A stretch of 64,000 nt of DNA from Streptomyces alboflavus (GCF_000716675.1 NZ_JNXT01000030.1:1-64000); one strand, 5' to 3'. Numbered from the stretch's first letter, positions 35,241 to 45,338 are shown. The notes: generated from the sequence alone by a model not told the origin. Numbers and translations are program-made.

Positions 35241-35368
35241 CTAACCGAGTGATGTGTGGTTTGGACACTGCCTTGACCCACGGCAAATGTCCGGACCCCG
35301 TCAAGCAGCCGTGACCCGGCGGGGCACGGACGGCTCGACGGGGTCGGCGGGGCCCGCCCCGCCCGCCC

Positions 35369-36310
35369 TCAGCCGCGTCGGCGCGACGCCTCGTACAGCA
35401 CGACGCCCGCGGCCACACCGGCGTTCAGCGACTCCGCGCCGCCGGGCATCGGGATCCGCACCCGGAAGTCGCAGGTCTCGCCGACGAGCCGGGACAGGCC
35501 CTTGCCCTCGCTGCCCACGACGATGACGACCGGGCCCTCCAGGGCCTGCAGGTCGCCGATCTCGTGCTCGCCGTCGGCGGCGAGGCCGACCACGGCGATG
35601 CCCGCCTTCTTGTACGCCTCCAGGGCGCGCGTGAGGTTGGTGGCGCGCGCGACCGGCGTGCGCGCGGCGGTGCCCGCCGACGTCTTCCAGGCGCCGGCCG
35701 TCATCCCGGCGGCCCGGCGCTCGGGCACCACGACGCCGTGCCCGCCGAAGGCGGAGACGGAGCGGACGACCGCGCCGAGGTTGCGCGGGTCGGTGACGCC
35801 GTCCAGGGCGACGATCAGCGGGTCCTCGCCGTCGTCGTGGGCGGCCGCGACCAGGTCCTCGGGGTGCGCGTACTCGTACGGCGGGACCTGGAGCACGAGG
35901 CCCTGGTGGTTGAGGCCGTTGGTCATCCGGTCCAGCTCGGGGCGCGGGGCCTCCATCAGGTGGATGTCGCCGCGCTCACCGGCGAGCTGGAGCGCCTCGC
36001 GGACGCGCTCGTCGTTGTCGATGAACTGCTGGACGTACAGCGTGGTGGCGGGCACGCCCTCGCGCAGCGCCTCGTAGACGGGGTTGCGGCCGACGACCAG
36101 CTCGGACGCCGACTTGCCGCCCCGGCCGCGCGGCGCCTGCTTGCCGGTGGCGCGGCGGGCCTTGGCGTTGGCGGCGCGCTGCTTGACGTGCCCCTTACGC
36201 ATCTCGGCGGGCGGCGTGGGGCCCTTGCCCTCCAGGGCACGGCGTCGCTTTCCGCCGCTGCCGATCTGCGCGCCCTTCTTGCCGGACATGCGGCGGTTGT
36301 TAGCGGCCAT
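35369..36310 (-). CDS. rlmB: 23S rRNA (guanosine-2'-O-)-methyltransferase RlmB (TrmH family)
   Basis: 313 aa. A basic disordered N-terminus (1-75) precedes an L30e-like substrate-binding domain ([16 protein letters not shown]) and a SPOUT domain with a deep trefoil knot: [32 protein letters not shown] and [22 protein letters not shown]. These are the three SPOUT motifs of TrmH/RlmB enzymes. It methylates a 23S rRNA guanosine using SAM. It lies 125 bp downstream of cysS on the same strand, as is common in actinobacteria. The start could instead be the internal Met 8. Confidence 0.93.
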   Translation of the reverse strand: MAANNRRMSGKKGAQIGSGGKRRRALEGKGPTPPAEMRKGHVKQRAANAKARRATGKQAPRGRGGKSASELVVGRNPVYEALREGVPATTLYVQQFIDNDERVREALQLAGERGDIHLMEAPRPELDRMTNGLNHQGLVLQVPPYEYAHPEDLVAAAHDDGEDPLIVALDGVTDPRNLGAVVRSVSAFGGHGVVVPERRAAGMTAGAWKTSAGTAARTPVARATNLTRALEAYKKAGIAVVGLAADGEHEIGDLQALEGPVVIVVGSEGKGLSRLVGETCDFRVRIPMPGGAESLNAGVAAGVVLYEASRRRG

Positions 36311-36435
36311 GACCTACCTGTCTGTGTGGAGCGTGGCTGCGTATCCGCGCTGCTTGCGCGCGGACGCATCTGAAGTCGTCGTATATGCAGTGTGCCGCCC
36401 GAGCCTCCGGGCGGCACATCAGCGTGTGGTCCGCG

Positions 36436-37842
36436 CTAGCGCGGACCGAGCGTCCAGCGGGGTCCTGACGGGCTGTCCTCGATGACGAGGCCCGACTGGC
36501 CGAGCTGGTCGCGGATGGCGTCGGCGGTGGCCCAGTCCTTGCGGCCGCGGGCGGCCTCGCGCTGTTCCAGTACGAGGCGTACGAGGCTGTCGACCACGCC
36601 GTGGAGGTCCTCGCCGCTGTCGCCGTCGCCGCCCGCCCAGTGCGGGTCGAGCGGGTCGAGGCCGAGGACGCCGAGCATGGCGCGCACCTCGGCGAGGCGG
36701 GCGATCGCGGCTTCCTTGTCGTCGGCGGCGAGCGCGGAGTTGCCCTGGCGGACCGTGGTGTGGATGATCGCCAGGGCCTGCGGGACGCCCAGGTCGTCGT
36801 CCATCGCCTCGGCGAACGCGGGCGGCACCTCGGCGGCGGGCTCGACGACGCCCCCGGCCTTCTCCACCACGCGCTGCACGAAGCCCTCGACGCGCGCGAA
36901 CGCGGACTCGGCCTCGCGCAGGGCCTCCTCGCTGTACTCGATCATCGAGCGGTAGTGCGGGGTGCCCAGGTAGTAGCGCAGGACGATGGGGCGCCAGTTC
37001 TTCACCATCTCGGAGACGAGCACCGAGTTCCCGAGGGACTTCGACATCTTCTCGCCGCTCATGGTGACCCAGCCGTTGTGCACCCAGTACCGCGCGAAGG
37101 CGTCGCCGAAGGCCTTGGCCTGGGCGATCTCGTTCTCGTGGTGCGGGAAGATCAGGTCGATGCCGCCGCCGTGGATGTCGAACTCGGTGCCCAGGTACTT
37201 GTGGGCCATGGCCGAGCACTCCAGGTGCCAGCCGGGACGGCCGCGGCCCCAGGGGGTCTCCCAGCTGGGCTCCCCCGGCTTGGCGGACTTCCACATGGCG
37301 AAGTCGCGCGGGTCGCGCTTCCCGGTCTCGCCTTCGCCCTCGGGCTGCAGGAGGTTGTCCAGTTCCTGGTTGGACAGCTCCAGATAGCCCTCGTGCGACC
37401 GCACGTCGAAGTAGACGTTCCCGTCGGCCTCGTAGGCGTGCCCGCGCTCGATCAGGCCGCGCATCATCTCGATCATCTCGGTGATGTGGCCGGTGGCGCG
37501 CGGCTCGTACGTGGGCGGCAGGCAGCCGAGGGCGTCGTAGCCGCTGTTGAAGGCGCGCTCGTTCTCGTAGCCGATGGACCACCAGGGGCGGCCCTGCTCG
37601 GCCGACTTCTTGATGATCTTGTCGTCGATGTCCGTGACGTTGCGGATGAACGTCACGTCGTAGCCGCGGTACGCGAACCAGCGGCGCATGATGTCGAAGT
37701 TGAGACCCGACCGGATGTGTCCGATGTGCGGGGCGGCCTGCACCGTGGCGCCACACAGGTAGATCGAGACACAGCCCGGGGTCAGGGGCTGGAAGTCACG
37801 GATCTGCCGGGCGCTGGTGTCGTACAGGCGAATCGTCACCAC
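36436..37842 (-). CDS. cysS: Cysteinyl-tRNA synthetase
   Basis: 468 aa. Class I synthetase: zinc-binding Cys in YLCGATVQ near 30, HIGH motif in [14 protein letters not shown] near 39, GWHLECSAM with a zinc ligand near 205, HHENEIAQ near 235, and KMSKS in [13 protein letters not shown] near 268. The DALR-like helical tail ends [10 protein letters not shown]. The GTG-GTG at the start means initiation at 37842 or 37839. It charges tRNA-Cys with cysteine. Its paralogue in actinobacteria, MshC, has a different C-terminus, and mshA lies at 59602, so this is the housekeeping enzyme. Confidence 0.95.
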   Translation of the reverse strand: MVTIRLYDTSARQIRDFQPLTPGCVSIYLCGATVQAAPHIGHIRSGLNFDIMRRWFAYRGYDVTFIRNVTDIDDKIIKKSAEQGRPWWSIGYENERAFNSGYDALGCLPPTYEPRATGHITEMIEMMRGLIERGHAYEADGNVYFDVRSHEGYLELSNQELDNLLQPEGEGETGKRDPRDFAMWKSAKPGEPSWETPWGRGRPGWHLECSAMAHKYLGTEFDIHGGGIDLIFPHHENEIAQAKAFGDAFARYWVHNGWVTMSGEKMSKSLGNSVLVSEMVKNWRPIVLRYYLGTPHYRSMIEYSEEALREAESAFARVEGFVQRVVEKAGGVVEPAAEVPPAFAEAMDDDLGVPQALAIIHTTVRQGNSALAADDKEAAIARLAEVRAMLGVLGLDPLDPHWAGGDGDSGEDLHGVVDSLVRLVLEQREAARGRKDWATADAIRDQLGQSGLVIEDSPSGPRWTLGPR

Positions 37843-37928
37843 ACCAGGGTAGTGGCCGTCGGGCAGTGCCCCGCGCCCCTAGGGGCGACAGGGCACACAA
37901 CTGTGATGAACGGCTGTCCCGCGGCCGC

Positions 37929-38333
37929 TCAGATCCGGCCGACGACCTTGCGCGCCGTGACGCGGACGACCACGCGCTGCGCGTCCTGGCCGGCCTTCGG
38001 GTTGAACTCGGCGTACTTCAGGCCCGTGTACTTCAGCGACAGCTCGTCGATCAGCTCCTGGCCGCCCTCGGTGGTCATCTCCGCGGTGCCCCGGATCTCC
38101 GCGTAGGTGTACGGGGCGTCGAAGGGCTGGAGCAGCACCGTCACGCGCGGGTCGCGGCGCAGGTTCTTCTCCTTCTGCCGCCCGACGGTCGTGGAGAAGA
38201 TGACGTCGTCGCCGTCGCGCTTCACCCAGACCGGTGAGAGCTGAGGGCTGCCGTCGGGCTGGATGGTGGCGACGGTGATGAAGACCGGGAGGTCGAGCTG
38301 GGACTTGAGGTCGTCGGAAAGCTGTTCGGACAT
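37929..38333 (-). CDS. PPOX-class F420-dependent oxidoreductase
   Basis: 134 aa, one FMN/F420-binding split barrel: LPVFITVATIQPDGSPQLSPVWVKRDGDDVIFSTTVGRQKEKNLRRDPRVTVLLQP is the classic pyridoxamine-phosphate-oxidase-like pattern, ending ARKVVGRI. It is of the TIGR03618-type F420-dependent group by recall; the reaction is unknown. It lies between ispF and cysS in the same direction. An F420 or flavin reductant role in stress defence is inferred only. Confidence 0.82.
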   Translation of the reverse strand: MSEQLSDDLKSQLDLPVFITVATIQPDGSPQLSPVWVKRDGDDVIFSTTVGRQKEKNLRRDPRVTVLLQPFDAPYTYAEIRGTAEMTTEGGQELIDELSLKYTGLKYAEFNPKAGQDAQRVVVRVTARKVVGRI

Positions 38334-38427
38334 GGCTTCGCTCCTCGGCGGTTGATCGCTTGACGAGTCGTAGCCCTACCCGATCGCGGGTCGCCGCACC
38401 ACGGGGCGGGGCGGGTTTCGGCCCCGC

Positions 38428-39021
38428 TCAGCCCGTACGGACGACCAGTGCCGTCGCGATGCCCATGAGGCCCTCGTCGCGGCCGGGGAAGCCGAGGCCG
38501 TCCGTGGTGGCGCCGGAGACGGAGACCGGGGCCCCGACCGCGTCCGAGAGCACCTTCTGGGCCTCCTCGCGCCGCTTGCCGATCTTCGGGCGGGGGCCGA
38601 TCACCTGCACGGCGACGTTGCCGACGGTGAAACCGGCCTCCCGGACGATCCGCGCGGCCTCCGTGAGGAGGGTGAGCCCCGACGCCCCGGCCCACTCGGG
38701 CCGCCCGGTGCCGAAGTGGGCGCCGAGGTCACCGAGGCCCGCGGCGGAGAACAGCGCGTTGCACGCGGCGTGCGCGACGACGTCCGCGTCGGAGTGCCCG
38801 GCGAGCCCGGGGCCCTCCCCCTCCCACTTCAGCCCGGCGCACCACAGCTCGCGGCCTTCTTCGAAGGCGTGAATGTCGGTGCCGATGCCTACCTGGGGCA
38901 GGGGGTACGGGGAGGTGGGCGCCCCCGGCTGCGGCGGTGTCCCGAGCTCGGGCTGCGCCCCCGGCTGCGGCGGTGTCCCGGGCTTGGCCTGCGCCCCCGG
39001 CTGCGGCTGCTCAGAAACCAT
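38428..39021 (-). CDS. ispF: 2-C-methyl-D-erythritol 2,4-cyclodiphosphate synthase
   Basis: 197 aa. The enzyme domain starts near residue 43: [16 protein letters not shown] (metal-binding Asp and His), [42 protein letters not shown], and [25 protein letters not shown]. It makes the cyclic diphosphate in the MEP isoprenoid route. The first 40 residues are a PQPGA/ELGTP repeat not found in most IspF enzymes. Its start overlaps the end of ispD by 11 bp, the usual coupled pair. Upstream steps (ispC, ispE) are not in the window. Confidence 0.95.
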   Translation of the reverse strand: MVSEQPQPGAQAKPGTPPQPGAQPELGTPPQPGAPTSPYPLPQVGIGTDIHAFEEGRELWCAGLKWEGEGPGLAGHSDADVVAHAACNALFSAAGLGDLGAHFGTGRPEWAGASGLTLLTEAARIVREAGFTVGNVAVQVIGPRPKIGKRREEAQKVLSDAVGAPVSVSGATTDGLGFPGRDEGLMGIATALVVRTG

Positions 39022-39811
39022 CGTTGGCCCTCCTGCGGGCGAGTACGGCCTCGGCGAGGACGAGGTCGAGGGGCCGGGTCACCTTGAACGCCTCCTCGTG
39101 GCCTGCCACGAGCACGACCGGCTCGCCGAGCCGCTCCACGAGCCCCGCGCAGTCCGTGGCGCCCTCGCCGACGACGACGGCCTCGTGGGCGCGCACGAGC
39201 GTGGCGCGGTCGAAACCCTGCGGCGTCTGCACGGCCCTGAGGCGGGCGCGCTCGGGGGTGGCGAGGACCGGCTCGGACGCGCCGGGCGGTCCCGGCTCGA
39301 CCTCCTTCACGGTGTCGGCGACCGGCAGAGCGGGGACGACGGCGGGCGCCCCGTCGCGGACGGCCTCGATGACGCCGTCGACGGTGTCGACGGGGACCAA
39401 GGGGCGGGCCGCGTCGTGCACGAGGACGATGTCGATGCCGGGCGGCAGGGCGTCGAGGCCGAGCTTCACGGACTCCTGGCGGGTGGCGCCGCCGGGCACG
39501 ACGAGGAAGTCGGTCCGCTCGGGCAGGGCGTGGTCGGCAAGGAGGGTCTTGACCTCGGGGGCGCCGTCCGGCGGGGCCACGACCACGACGAGCGAGACGG
39601 CGCGGGAGGCGGCCATCGCACGCACGGCGTGGATGAGCATGGGCGTGCCGTTCAGGGCGCGCAGGGCCTTGGGGGCGCCGGGGCCGAGCCGGACGCCGCG
39701 GCCCGCCGCGGGGATGACGGCGGCGGTGCGGGGGCGGGGGGTCGGGGCGGACTCGGACTGGGCGGTCTCGGCGGGGCCGGGCAGGCCCGCCGCAGAAGAT
39801 GCGTCAGACAT
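39011..39811 (-). CDS. ispD: 2-C-methyl-D-erythritol 4-phosphate cytidylyltransferase
   Basis: 266 aa. After a 28-residue disordered leader comes [34 protein letters not shown], the nucleotide-binding loop; then [32 protein letters not shown] and [18 protein letters not shown]. It joins CMP to methylerythritol phosphate. It is cotranscribed with ispF. It follows carD on the same strand across a 408-bp gap, so it probably has its own promoter. Confidence 0.95.
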   Translation of the reverse strand: MSDASSAAGLPGPAETAQSESAPTPRPRTAAVIPAAGRGVRLGPGAPKALRALNGTPMLIHAVRAMAASRAVSLVVVVAPPDGAPEVKTLLADHALPERTDFLVVPGGATRQESVKLGLDALPPGIDIVLVHDAARPLVPVDTVDGVIEAVRDGAPAVVPALPVADTVKEVEPGPPGASEPVLATPERARLRAVQTPQGFDRATLVRAHEAVVVGEGATDCAGLVERLGEPVVLVAGHEEAFKVTRPLDLVLAEAVLARRRANDGF

Positions 39812-40219
39812 CGGTTCCGTTCAGGTTTGTGTGCTCGGCCGACATGGGTATGGCCTGGGGGTACCCCCGACCGTAGGTTGGGGGGAGTGCCGGGCGCGAC
39901 GCCTTGACCGGACCCTTCCGTGACATCTGGTCGAGCCAGCTGCCCGAGCCCGGCACGCCAAAGTACCGGGGGATCTTTCCGTACACGCGAACCGGCGGTG
40001 AAGACCGGGGTACGCGCACGCGCTCCCGGGGCCGGATGCTGCCCGCTTTCGGGTACGAGCATGCCCTGTGGGGTATGAACGTGCCGCGGAGTACGGACAT
40101 GCCGCAGTGCCCGGCAACACCTTTCAGGAGTCGGCGGGCACCGCGGCAATATGTGCGCTGTGTGTTTGCCCTGGGACGCACGCCAGGTGGTGTGGCGCTG
40201 CGCTGCGCCGGTCAGGACC
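39812..40219. other. Gap between ispD and carD, no gene seen
   Basis: No ORF with codon bias in either strand. Contains a CCTGGGGGTACCCCCGACC-type inverted repeat near 39856-39874 and a run of CCCGG-rich sequence. The carD terminator and the ispD promoter must lie here, but I could not locate either clearly. Confidence 0.4.
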
Positions 40220-40702
40220 TCAGGACGCGAGGACCTCGTCGAGGAGGGCCTCGGCCTTGTCCTCGTTCGTGTTCTCCGCGAGGGCCAGCTCGCTCACCAG
40301 GATCTGGCGGGCCTTGGCGAGCATGCGCTTCTCACCGGCGGACAGTCCGCGCTCGCGCTCCCGACGCCACAGGTCACGGACGACTTCCGCGACCTTGATG
40401 ACATCGCCGGAGGCAAGCTTCTCGAGATTTGCCTTGTAACGACGCGACCAGTTCGTGGGCTCTTCTGCGTACGGCGCGCGCAGTACTTCGAAGACCCGGT
40501 CGAGGCCGTCCTGGCCGACCACATCACGCACACCGACGAACTCCGCATTGTCCGCTGGCACACGTACCGTCAAGTCGCCCTGGGCGACCTTCAGCACCAA
40601 GTAGGTCTTGTCCACGCCTTTGATCTGGCGAGTTTCGATGGCCTCGATCAGCGCGGCCCCGTGATGGGGATAGACCACGGTGTCGCCAACCTTGAACGTC
40701 AT
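40220..40702 (-). CDS. carD: CarD-family RNA-polymerase-binding transcription factor
   Basis: 160 aa. Tudor-like RNAP interaction domain ([59 protein letters not shown]), then helical DNA-binding part with [56 protein letters not shown]. CarD binds RNAP beta and stabilises open complexes, and in actinobacteria acts at rRNA and many housekeeping promoters. AAGGGG 9 nt before the ATG. The closing sequence [19 protein letters not shown] is family typical. Confidence 0.95.
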   Translation of the reverse strand: MTFKVGDTVVYPHHGAALIEAIETRQIKGVDKTYLVLKVAQGDLTVRVPADNAEFVGVRDVVGQDGLDRVFEVLRAPYAEEPTNWSRRYKANLEKLASGDVIKVAEVVRDLWRRERERGLSAGEKRMLAKARQILVSELALAENTNEDKAEALLDEVLAS

Positions 40703-41478
40703 GTGACAGGTACCCCTTCCGTGGCTATCCAGGGTAACACGGATACGGCGTCTTCTGAATGGCGTTTTCGCAGGTCAGGGCATATCTCGGGGCTTGACAA
40801 CAGCAACAGGAACGTGCTGCGCGGGGGCTGCGGAAGGGGGTATTCGCAGGTGGGAGCGGCTGTCCGGGGACGGTGAAACGCCCCCGTTACGCGCCCCTGG
40901 AGAGTGCCGCAAGGGGACGAACGTCCCGGTTTGCGCGGTTCCCGTAGGTGAACTTCCGCTACTCCGTTCGGCACGCGGTGACATGTCCGAGACGATGCGG
41001 CCGACGCGTTCGGATCACTTCGCGACGACCCCGGAGACAGGTCCGGCGTGAATCCGGAATTGATCAAGAAGCGCGAGCGCCGGTGCGCCCGAACCGCGCT
41101 CCGATCCACCCGGCGGCACGTCCCGTGCGCCATCCACTGATCAATTTCCCGGCCCCCTCCGCATTTCCTTATCGGAAAATCGCCGGAACGCCCCCGGCCA
41201 TGGATTTACGAATACGGAACGGGCCATGGAACGGGTGGGGCACAGGAGGTCGCGGGAGGCCCCGATGTGCCGCTGGGGAGGGGCGCGGCGAGAGTGGCGG
41301 ACGGGGACGCCGGGAGGCTCGCGGCTCTGAGGGGCGGGTCGGGTGCGGCGGCACGGGAACGGCTCGGTAACCTAAGCCCGCTGACACACCCTTAGGGCGG
41401 CTTTACGGTCGCCCGCCAGGACGGCGTCAAGGCCGCCCGCCCCCTCCGTACCGCCCACGTTTAGGAGTTGCCGCCGCC
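40703..41478. other. Long intergenic region between carD and the lipoprotein gene
   Basis: 776 bp with no gene I can support. TTGACA at 40794-40799 on the plus strand has no good -10 partner. On the minus strand, TACCCT before the AAGGGG of carD could be a -10. Otherwise GC-rich without repeats. Confidence 0.4.
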
Positions 41479-42216
41479 GTGAGCCGCAGCCTTCGACGCG
41501 GCGCCATCGCCGCCACCGCCCTCGCGTTCTCGCTCGCCACGCTCACCGCCTGCGGTGCAGGAAACAACGCCCAGACGATCGAGATCAAGCCGGACAACGC
41601 GGCGACCGCCGTCGGCGACATCAAGATCCAGAACGCCATGATCATCACGCAGCCCGACCGCGAGTCGACGGGCCCCGCCGTGATCGCCGCGACGATCTTC
41701 AACAACGGCCGTACCGCCCAGACCCTCGAATCGGTGAAGGTCGACGGCACCGGCAAGACGGCCGAGCTGAGCCCCGCCAAGGGCGAGAAGAAGGGCAAGG
41801 GCCTGACCGTCCCGGCCGGCGGCTCGATCACCATCGGCGGCAAGGACAACGCCGCCGCGGTCCTGCCCAGCAGCCGCGAGTCCGTCGAGGACGGCAACGC
41901 GCAGCCGGTCACCTTCGCCTTCAGCAAGACCGGCGACGTCAAGCTGAAGACGTTCGTCGTGCCCGCCGAGAGCTACTTCAAGAAGTGGGGCCCGACCGAG
42001 CTCCCGAAGGCCCCGGACGCCAAGCCCTCGGGCGACGCCTCCGGCAAGCCGTCCGGGAAGCCGTCGGGCAAGCCCTCGGGGACGCCGTCGGGCAACCCGT
42101 CGGGCACGCCGTCCGGGGACGCCGAGAACGGCGCTGAGGGCTCCGAGGGCGCTCAGGGCGCGGGCACCACGCCGTCCGGCGAGGCCGGGCACGACGAGGG
42201 CACCGCGCAGCACTGA
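41479..42216 (+). CDS. Exported lipoprotein with C-terminal PSG repeats
   Basis: 245 aa from GTG 41479. Signal peptide with lipobox (SLATLTACGAG, Cys near 25), then a beta-rich domain of about 130 aa (AATAVGDIKIQNAMIITQPDRESTGPAVIAATIFNNGRTAQTLESVKVDGTGKTAELSP), which fits DUF461-type copper-chaperone-like lipoproteins. The tail repeats K/T-PSG about ten times. Probably a cell-surface lipoprotein; copper or other metal binding is only an inference because the Met/His ligands are not evident. It is near phoP but transcribed toward it. Confidence 0.75.
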   Translation: MSRSLRRGAIAATALAFSLATLTACGAGNNAQTIEIKPDNAATAVGDIKIQNAMIITQPDRESTGPAVIAATIFNNGRTAQTLESVKVDGTGKTAELSPAKGEKKGKGLTVPAGGSITIGGKDNAAAVLPSSRESVEDGNAQPVTFAFSKTGDVKLKTFVVPAESYFKKWGPTELPKAPDAKPSGDASGKPSGKPSGKPSGTPSGNPSGTPSGDAENGAEGSEGAQGAGTTPSGEAGHDEGTAQH

Positions 42217-42230
42217 CGAGGACGTACGCC

Positions 42231-42263
42231 AAAGGGCCGGACCCCCCAGGGGTTCCGGCCCTT
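42231..42263 (+). terminator. Terminator after lipoprotein gene
   Basis: Stem AAGGGCCGGA (42232-42241) with TCCGGCCCTT (42254-42263) around a 12-nt loop, between the convergent lipoprotein gene and phoP; it can serve both. Confidence 0.75.
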
Positions 42264-42302
42264 CCGCGTACGTCCGTGCGTCCGTACGTCCGTGGGTGCT
42301 GT

Positions 42303-42983
42303 CTACGGCTCGAACTTGTAGCCCAGGCCACGCACCGTCACCAGGTAGCGCGGCGCGCCCGGGTCCGGCTCGATCTTGGCGCGCAGGCGCTTGACGTGCA
42401 CGTCGAGGGTCTTGGTGTCGCCCACGTAGTCGGCGCCCCAGACCCGGTCGATGAGCTGCATGCGGGTCAGTACGCGGCCCGCGTTGCGCAGCAGCATCTC
42501 CAGGAGGTCGAACTCCTTCAGGGGCAGGTCGACCTTGGAGCCGGAGACGGTGACCACGTGGCGGTCGACGTCCATGCGGACCGGGCCCGCCTCCAGGGCC
42601 TGCGGGGCGACCTCCTCGGGCTCGCCGCGGCGGCGCAGCACCGCGCGGATGCGGGCGACGAGCTCCCGCGACGAGAAGGGCTTGGTCACATAGTCGTCGG
42701 CTCCTATTTCCAGGCCGACGACCTTGTCGATCTCGCTGTCCTTGGCGGTGACCATGATCACCGGCACGTTCGAGCGGCTGCGCAGCTGACGGCAGACCTC
42801 GGTGCCGGGCAGGCCCGGCAGCATCAGGTCGAGCAGGACGAGGTCGGCGCCGTTGCGCTCGAATTCGTCGAGTCCGTCGGGTCCGGTGGCCGCGATCGCG
42901 ACCTCGAAGCCCTCCTTGCGGAGCATGTACGACAGGGCGTCGCTGAAGGATTCCTCGTCCTCGACGACGAGCACTCGGGTCAC
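42303..42983 (-). CDS. phoP: Phosphate response regulator PhoP
   Basis: 226 aa. OmpR-type response regulator: acidic pocket VEDEESF, phospho-acceptor Asp in DLVLLDLMLPGLPG near 53, VTAKDSEIDKVVGLEIGADDYVTKPF; winged helix with LPLKEFDLLEMLLRNAGRVLTRMQLIDRVWG and TLDVHVKRLRAKIEPDPGAPRYLVTVRGLGYKFEP. GTG start overlaps the phoR stop by 4 bp. It is the master regulator of phosphate starvation and a repressor of antibiotic production in Streptomyces; it binds 11-bp direct-repeat PHO boxes like those at 44363 and 44525. Confidence 0.95.
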   Translation of the reverse strand: MTRVLVVEDEESFSDALSYMLRKEGFEVAIAATGPDGLDEFERNGADLVLLDLMLPGLPGTEVCRQLRSRSNVPVIMVTAKDSEIDKVVGLEIGADDYVTKPFSSRELVARIRAVLRRRGEPEEVAPQALEAGPVRMDVDRHVVTVSGSKVDLPLKEFDLLEMLLRNAGRVLTRMQLIDRVWGADYVGDTKTLDVHVKRLRAKIEPDPGAPRYLVTVRGLGYKFEP

Positions 42984-44290
42984 GGAAGGACCTCCGGGGC
43001 GGCAGGAATGGGTTCGTATGCGGTTGTGTCGTCGGGCCTGGCGCCCTGGTGCGCGCCGTTCGGCAGGCCGTGGCCGGTGCCGCGGTCGCGCGTCGCGCCC
43101 GCCTCGGGCAGGCGCAGGGTGAAGGTGGAGCCCTGTCCCTCCGAGCTCCACACGGTGACCTCCCCGCCGTGCGAGGCGGCCACGTGCTTGACGATGGCGA
43201 GACCGAGGCCGGTGCCGCCGGTGGCGCGGGAGCGGGCCGGGTCGACGCGGTAGAAGCGCTCGAAGATGCGCTCCTTGTCCTTGTCGGAGATCCCGATGCC
43301 CTGGTCGGTGACCGCGACCTCGATGTGGTCGCCGCCCGGCGCGGTGACCCGCCGCGCCGCTATGCCGACCCGGGTGCGGGCCGGGGAGTAGTTCACGGCG
43401 TTCTCGACGAGGTTGCCGAGAGCCGCGGCGAGCTGGCCGCGGTTGCCCCAGACGTGCAGGTCGGAGACCGCCGTCCGGCCGGTGCCGGTCTCGGCGGTGG
43501 GCGCCGCGGCGCTCCCGACGGTCGCGGCCATGGTGATCTGCTTGGTGCCCGCCTGGTGCCGGCAGCGGTCGATGGCCTCGGCCACCAGCTCGTCGACGCG
43601 CACCGGCTCGGCGTCCTCGAGGGGGTCGTCGTTCTGCACCCGGGAGAGGTCGATGAGCTCCTGCACGAGGTTGGTCAGGCGGGTCGCCTCGTTCTGCATC
43701 CGGCCCGCGAAGCGCTCGACGGCCTCGGGGTCGTCGGCGGCGTCCATGACGGCCTCGGAGAGCAGCGAGAGCGCCCCCACCGGCGTCTTGAGCTCGTGGC
43801 TGACGTTCGCCACGAAGTCGCGGCGGACCGCCTCGATGCGGCGGGCCTCCGTGAGGTCCTCGACGAGCAGCAGGACCAGGCGGGAGCCCAGGGGCGCCAC
43901 CCGCGCGGAGACCGCGAGCGCGTCCCCCCGGCCCGTGCCCCGGCGCGGCAGGTCCAGCTCGACCTGTCGTATCTCGCCGTCGCGCCGGGTGTCCCTGGCC
44001 ATCTGCAGCATCGGCTCGACGGCGAGCTTCCCGCCGCGCACCAGTCCGAGGGCGTACGCCGCGGAGCTCGCCTTGACGACGCTGTCCGCCTCGTCCAGGA
44101 CGACCGCGGAGGAGCGCAGCACGGAGAGGACCGTGTCGACGCCGGGGGGCAGGACCGCGTCCGTGTGCAGGGATGTCCGAGTGGGCCTCTTCTGGTCGCG
44201 TTCGCTCCAGCGAAACGCCAGCATGGCGATGACGCCGGTGCACACCCCGGCGATCGCTGCCGCTGCGGCGACCGCCGCGTTCACGTCCAT
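42980..44290 (-). CDS. phoR: Phosphate sensor histidine kinase PhoR
   Basis: 436 aa. One N-terminal membrane helix (about 5-25), a PAS-like region (SVLRSSAVVLDEADSVVKAS), HisKA with FVANVSHELKTPVGALSLLSEAV near 160, then HATPase_c with LGNLVENAVNYSPA, DQGIGISDKDKERIFERFYRVD and GTGLGLAIVKHVAASHGG. It autophosphorylates and passes phosphate to PhoP. It is translated together with phoP (4-bp GTGA overlap). The disordered C-terminal tail of about 40 residues is typical of Streptomyces PhoR. Divergent from phoU. Confidence 0.93.
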   Translation of the reverse strand: MDVNAAVAAAAAIAGVCTGVIAMLAFRWSERDQKRPTRTSLHTDAVLPPGVDTVLSVLRSSAVVLDEADSVVKASSAAYALGLVRGGKLAVEPMLQMARDTRRDGEIRQVELDLPRRGTGRGDALAVSARVAPLGSRLVLLLVEDLTEARRIEAVRRDFVANVSHELKTPVGALSLLSEAVMDAADDPEAVERFAGRMQNEATRLTNLVQELIDLSRVQNDDPLEDAEPVRVDELVAEAIDRCRHQAGTKQITMAATVGSAAAPTAETGTGRTAVSDLHVWGNRGQLAAALGNLVENAVNYSPARTRVGIAARRVTAPGGDHIEVAVTDQGIGISDKDKERIFERFYRVDPARSRATGGTGLGLAIVKHVAASHGGEVTVWSSEGQGSTFTLRLPEAGATRDRGTGHGLPNGAHQGARPDDTTAYEPIPAAPEVLP

Positions 44291-44362
44291 GCCTCCAGGT
44301 TATGCGCGGTCGGAGTACCGGCCACAGCCATCCGGGTGGCCACTCGAACACTCGTCGCTCAG

Positions 44363-44393
44363 AGTTCACTGTGGGGACGGCAGTGGTTCATTT
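44363..44393. promoter_or_regulatory. PHO-box-like module A
   Basis: GTTCACT at 44364 and GTTCATT at 44386, exactly 22 bp (two 11-bp PHO-box units) apart, 73 bp upstream of the phoR start on the divergent side. It aligns without gaps to module B at 44525. Confidence 0.65.
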
Positions 44394-44524
44394 CGGCGGG
44401 ACGACCCGTCGGACCGGCCGGTTCCGGTGTGCGGCACGCGATCCGGGCGTGGAGCGCGGGTCGCCTCGCGGGGTCCCTGGTGCAGTGTGGCGCATCGGGC
44501 GGGCGCCGGGACTCCGTCGCCCAT

Positions 44525-44555
44525 AGTTCACCTTGGCGACAGGGGTGATTCATTT
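44525..44555. promoter_or_regulatory. PHO-box-like module B
   Basis: GTTCACC at 44526 and ATTCATT at 44548, again 22 bp apart, about 90 bp before phoU. 24 of 31 positions match module A. GTTCACC is the classic Streptomyces PHO-box unit bound by PhoP. Confidence 0.7.
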
Positions 44556-44639
44556 GAGATGACTTAAACGGACGCGTCGGCCCGCCACCGTGGGAGCGTG
44601 GGGGTGAGCCCCTGTGACGTACGAGAGAGGGACAGCCAC

Positions 44640-45320
44640 ATGCGTGACGCGTACCACGAGGAACTTGACTCGATCGGCGAGGGCCTGGTCGAAATGGCCC
44701 GCCTTGTCGGGTCGGCGATCGGGCGCGCCACCACGGCCATGCTCGACGCCGATCTGAAGCTGGCCGAGAGCGTGATCGCCGCCGATCAGAAGGTCGACGA
44801 CCTGCAGCACGAGCTGGAGGCCCGCGCGATAGCCCTGCTGGCCCGGCAGCAGCCGGTCGCCACGGACCTGCGGATCGTCGTCACCTCGCTGCGGATGAGC
44901 GCCGACCTGGAGCGCTCCGGCGACCTGGCCCAGCACGTGGCCAAGCTGGCCCGGCTGCGCTACCCGGAGTCGGCGGTGCCGCGCGACCTGCACGCGACGA
45001 TCCTGGAGATGGGCCAGCTCGCGCAGCGCCTGATGGCGAAGGCGGCGGAGGTCATCATCACCAAGGACGTCGATCTGGCGCTGCAGCTGGAGCAGGACGA
45101 CGACGAGATGGACCTGCTGCACCGCACGCTGTTCCAGCACCTGATGGACGACCGCTGGAAGCACGGCATCGAGACCGCCGTCGACGTGACGCTCCTCGGC
45201 CGGTACTACGAGCGCTTCGCGGACCACGCGGTGTCCGTCGCCAAGCGCGTCGTGTACCTGGTGACGGGTGAGCACGCGGACGAGATCCAGCCGGGCTCGA
45301 CGCCGGTCGAGGGCGCGTAG
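44640..45320 (+). CDS. phoU: Phosphate transport regulator PhoU
   Basis: 226 aa. Two tandem PhoU helical bundles: YHEELDSIGEGLVEMARLVGSAIGRATTAMLDADLKLAESVIAADQKVDDLQHELE and a second copy with GQLAQRLMAKAAEVIITKDVDLALQLEQDDDEMDLLHRTLFQHLMDD. The repeated E/D-x-x-x-D metal-binding motifs are present. It restrains PhoR when phosphate is plentiful. Divergent from phoRP, the same arrangement I recall in S. coelicolor, with PHO-like repeats between them. Confidence 0.95.
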   Translation: MRDAYHEELDSIGEGLVEMARLVGSAIGRATTAMLDADLKLAESVIAADQKVDDLQHELEARAIALLARQQPVATDLRIVVTSLRMSADLERSGDLAQHVAKLARLRYPESAVPRDLHATILEMGQLAQRLMAKAAEVIITKDVDLALQLEQDDDEMDLLHRTLFQHLMDDRWKHGIETAVDVTLLGRYYERFADHAVSVAKRVVYLVTGEHADEIQPGSTPVEGA

Positions 45321-45338
45321 CTCCTGCCCGCGGGCACC

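Noticed and set aside
40794..40799. TTGACA promoter in the carD-lipoprotein gap
   Set aside because: No -10 box at suitable distance and no gene start nearby.
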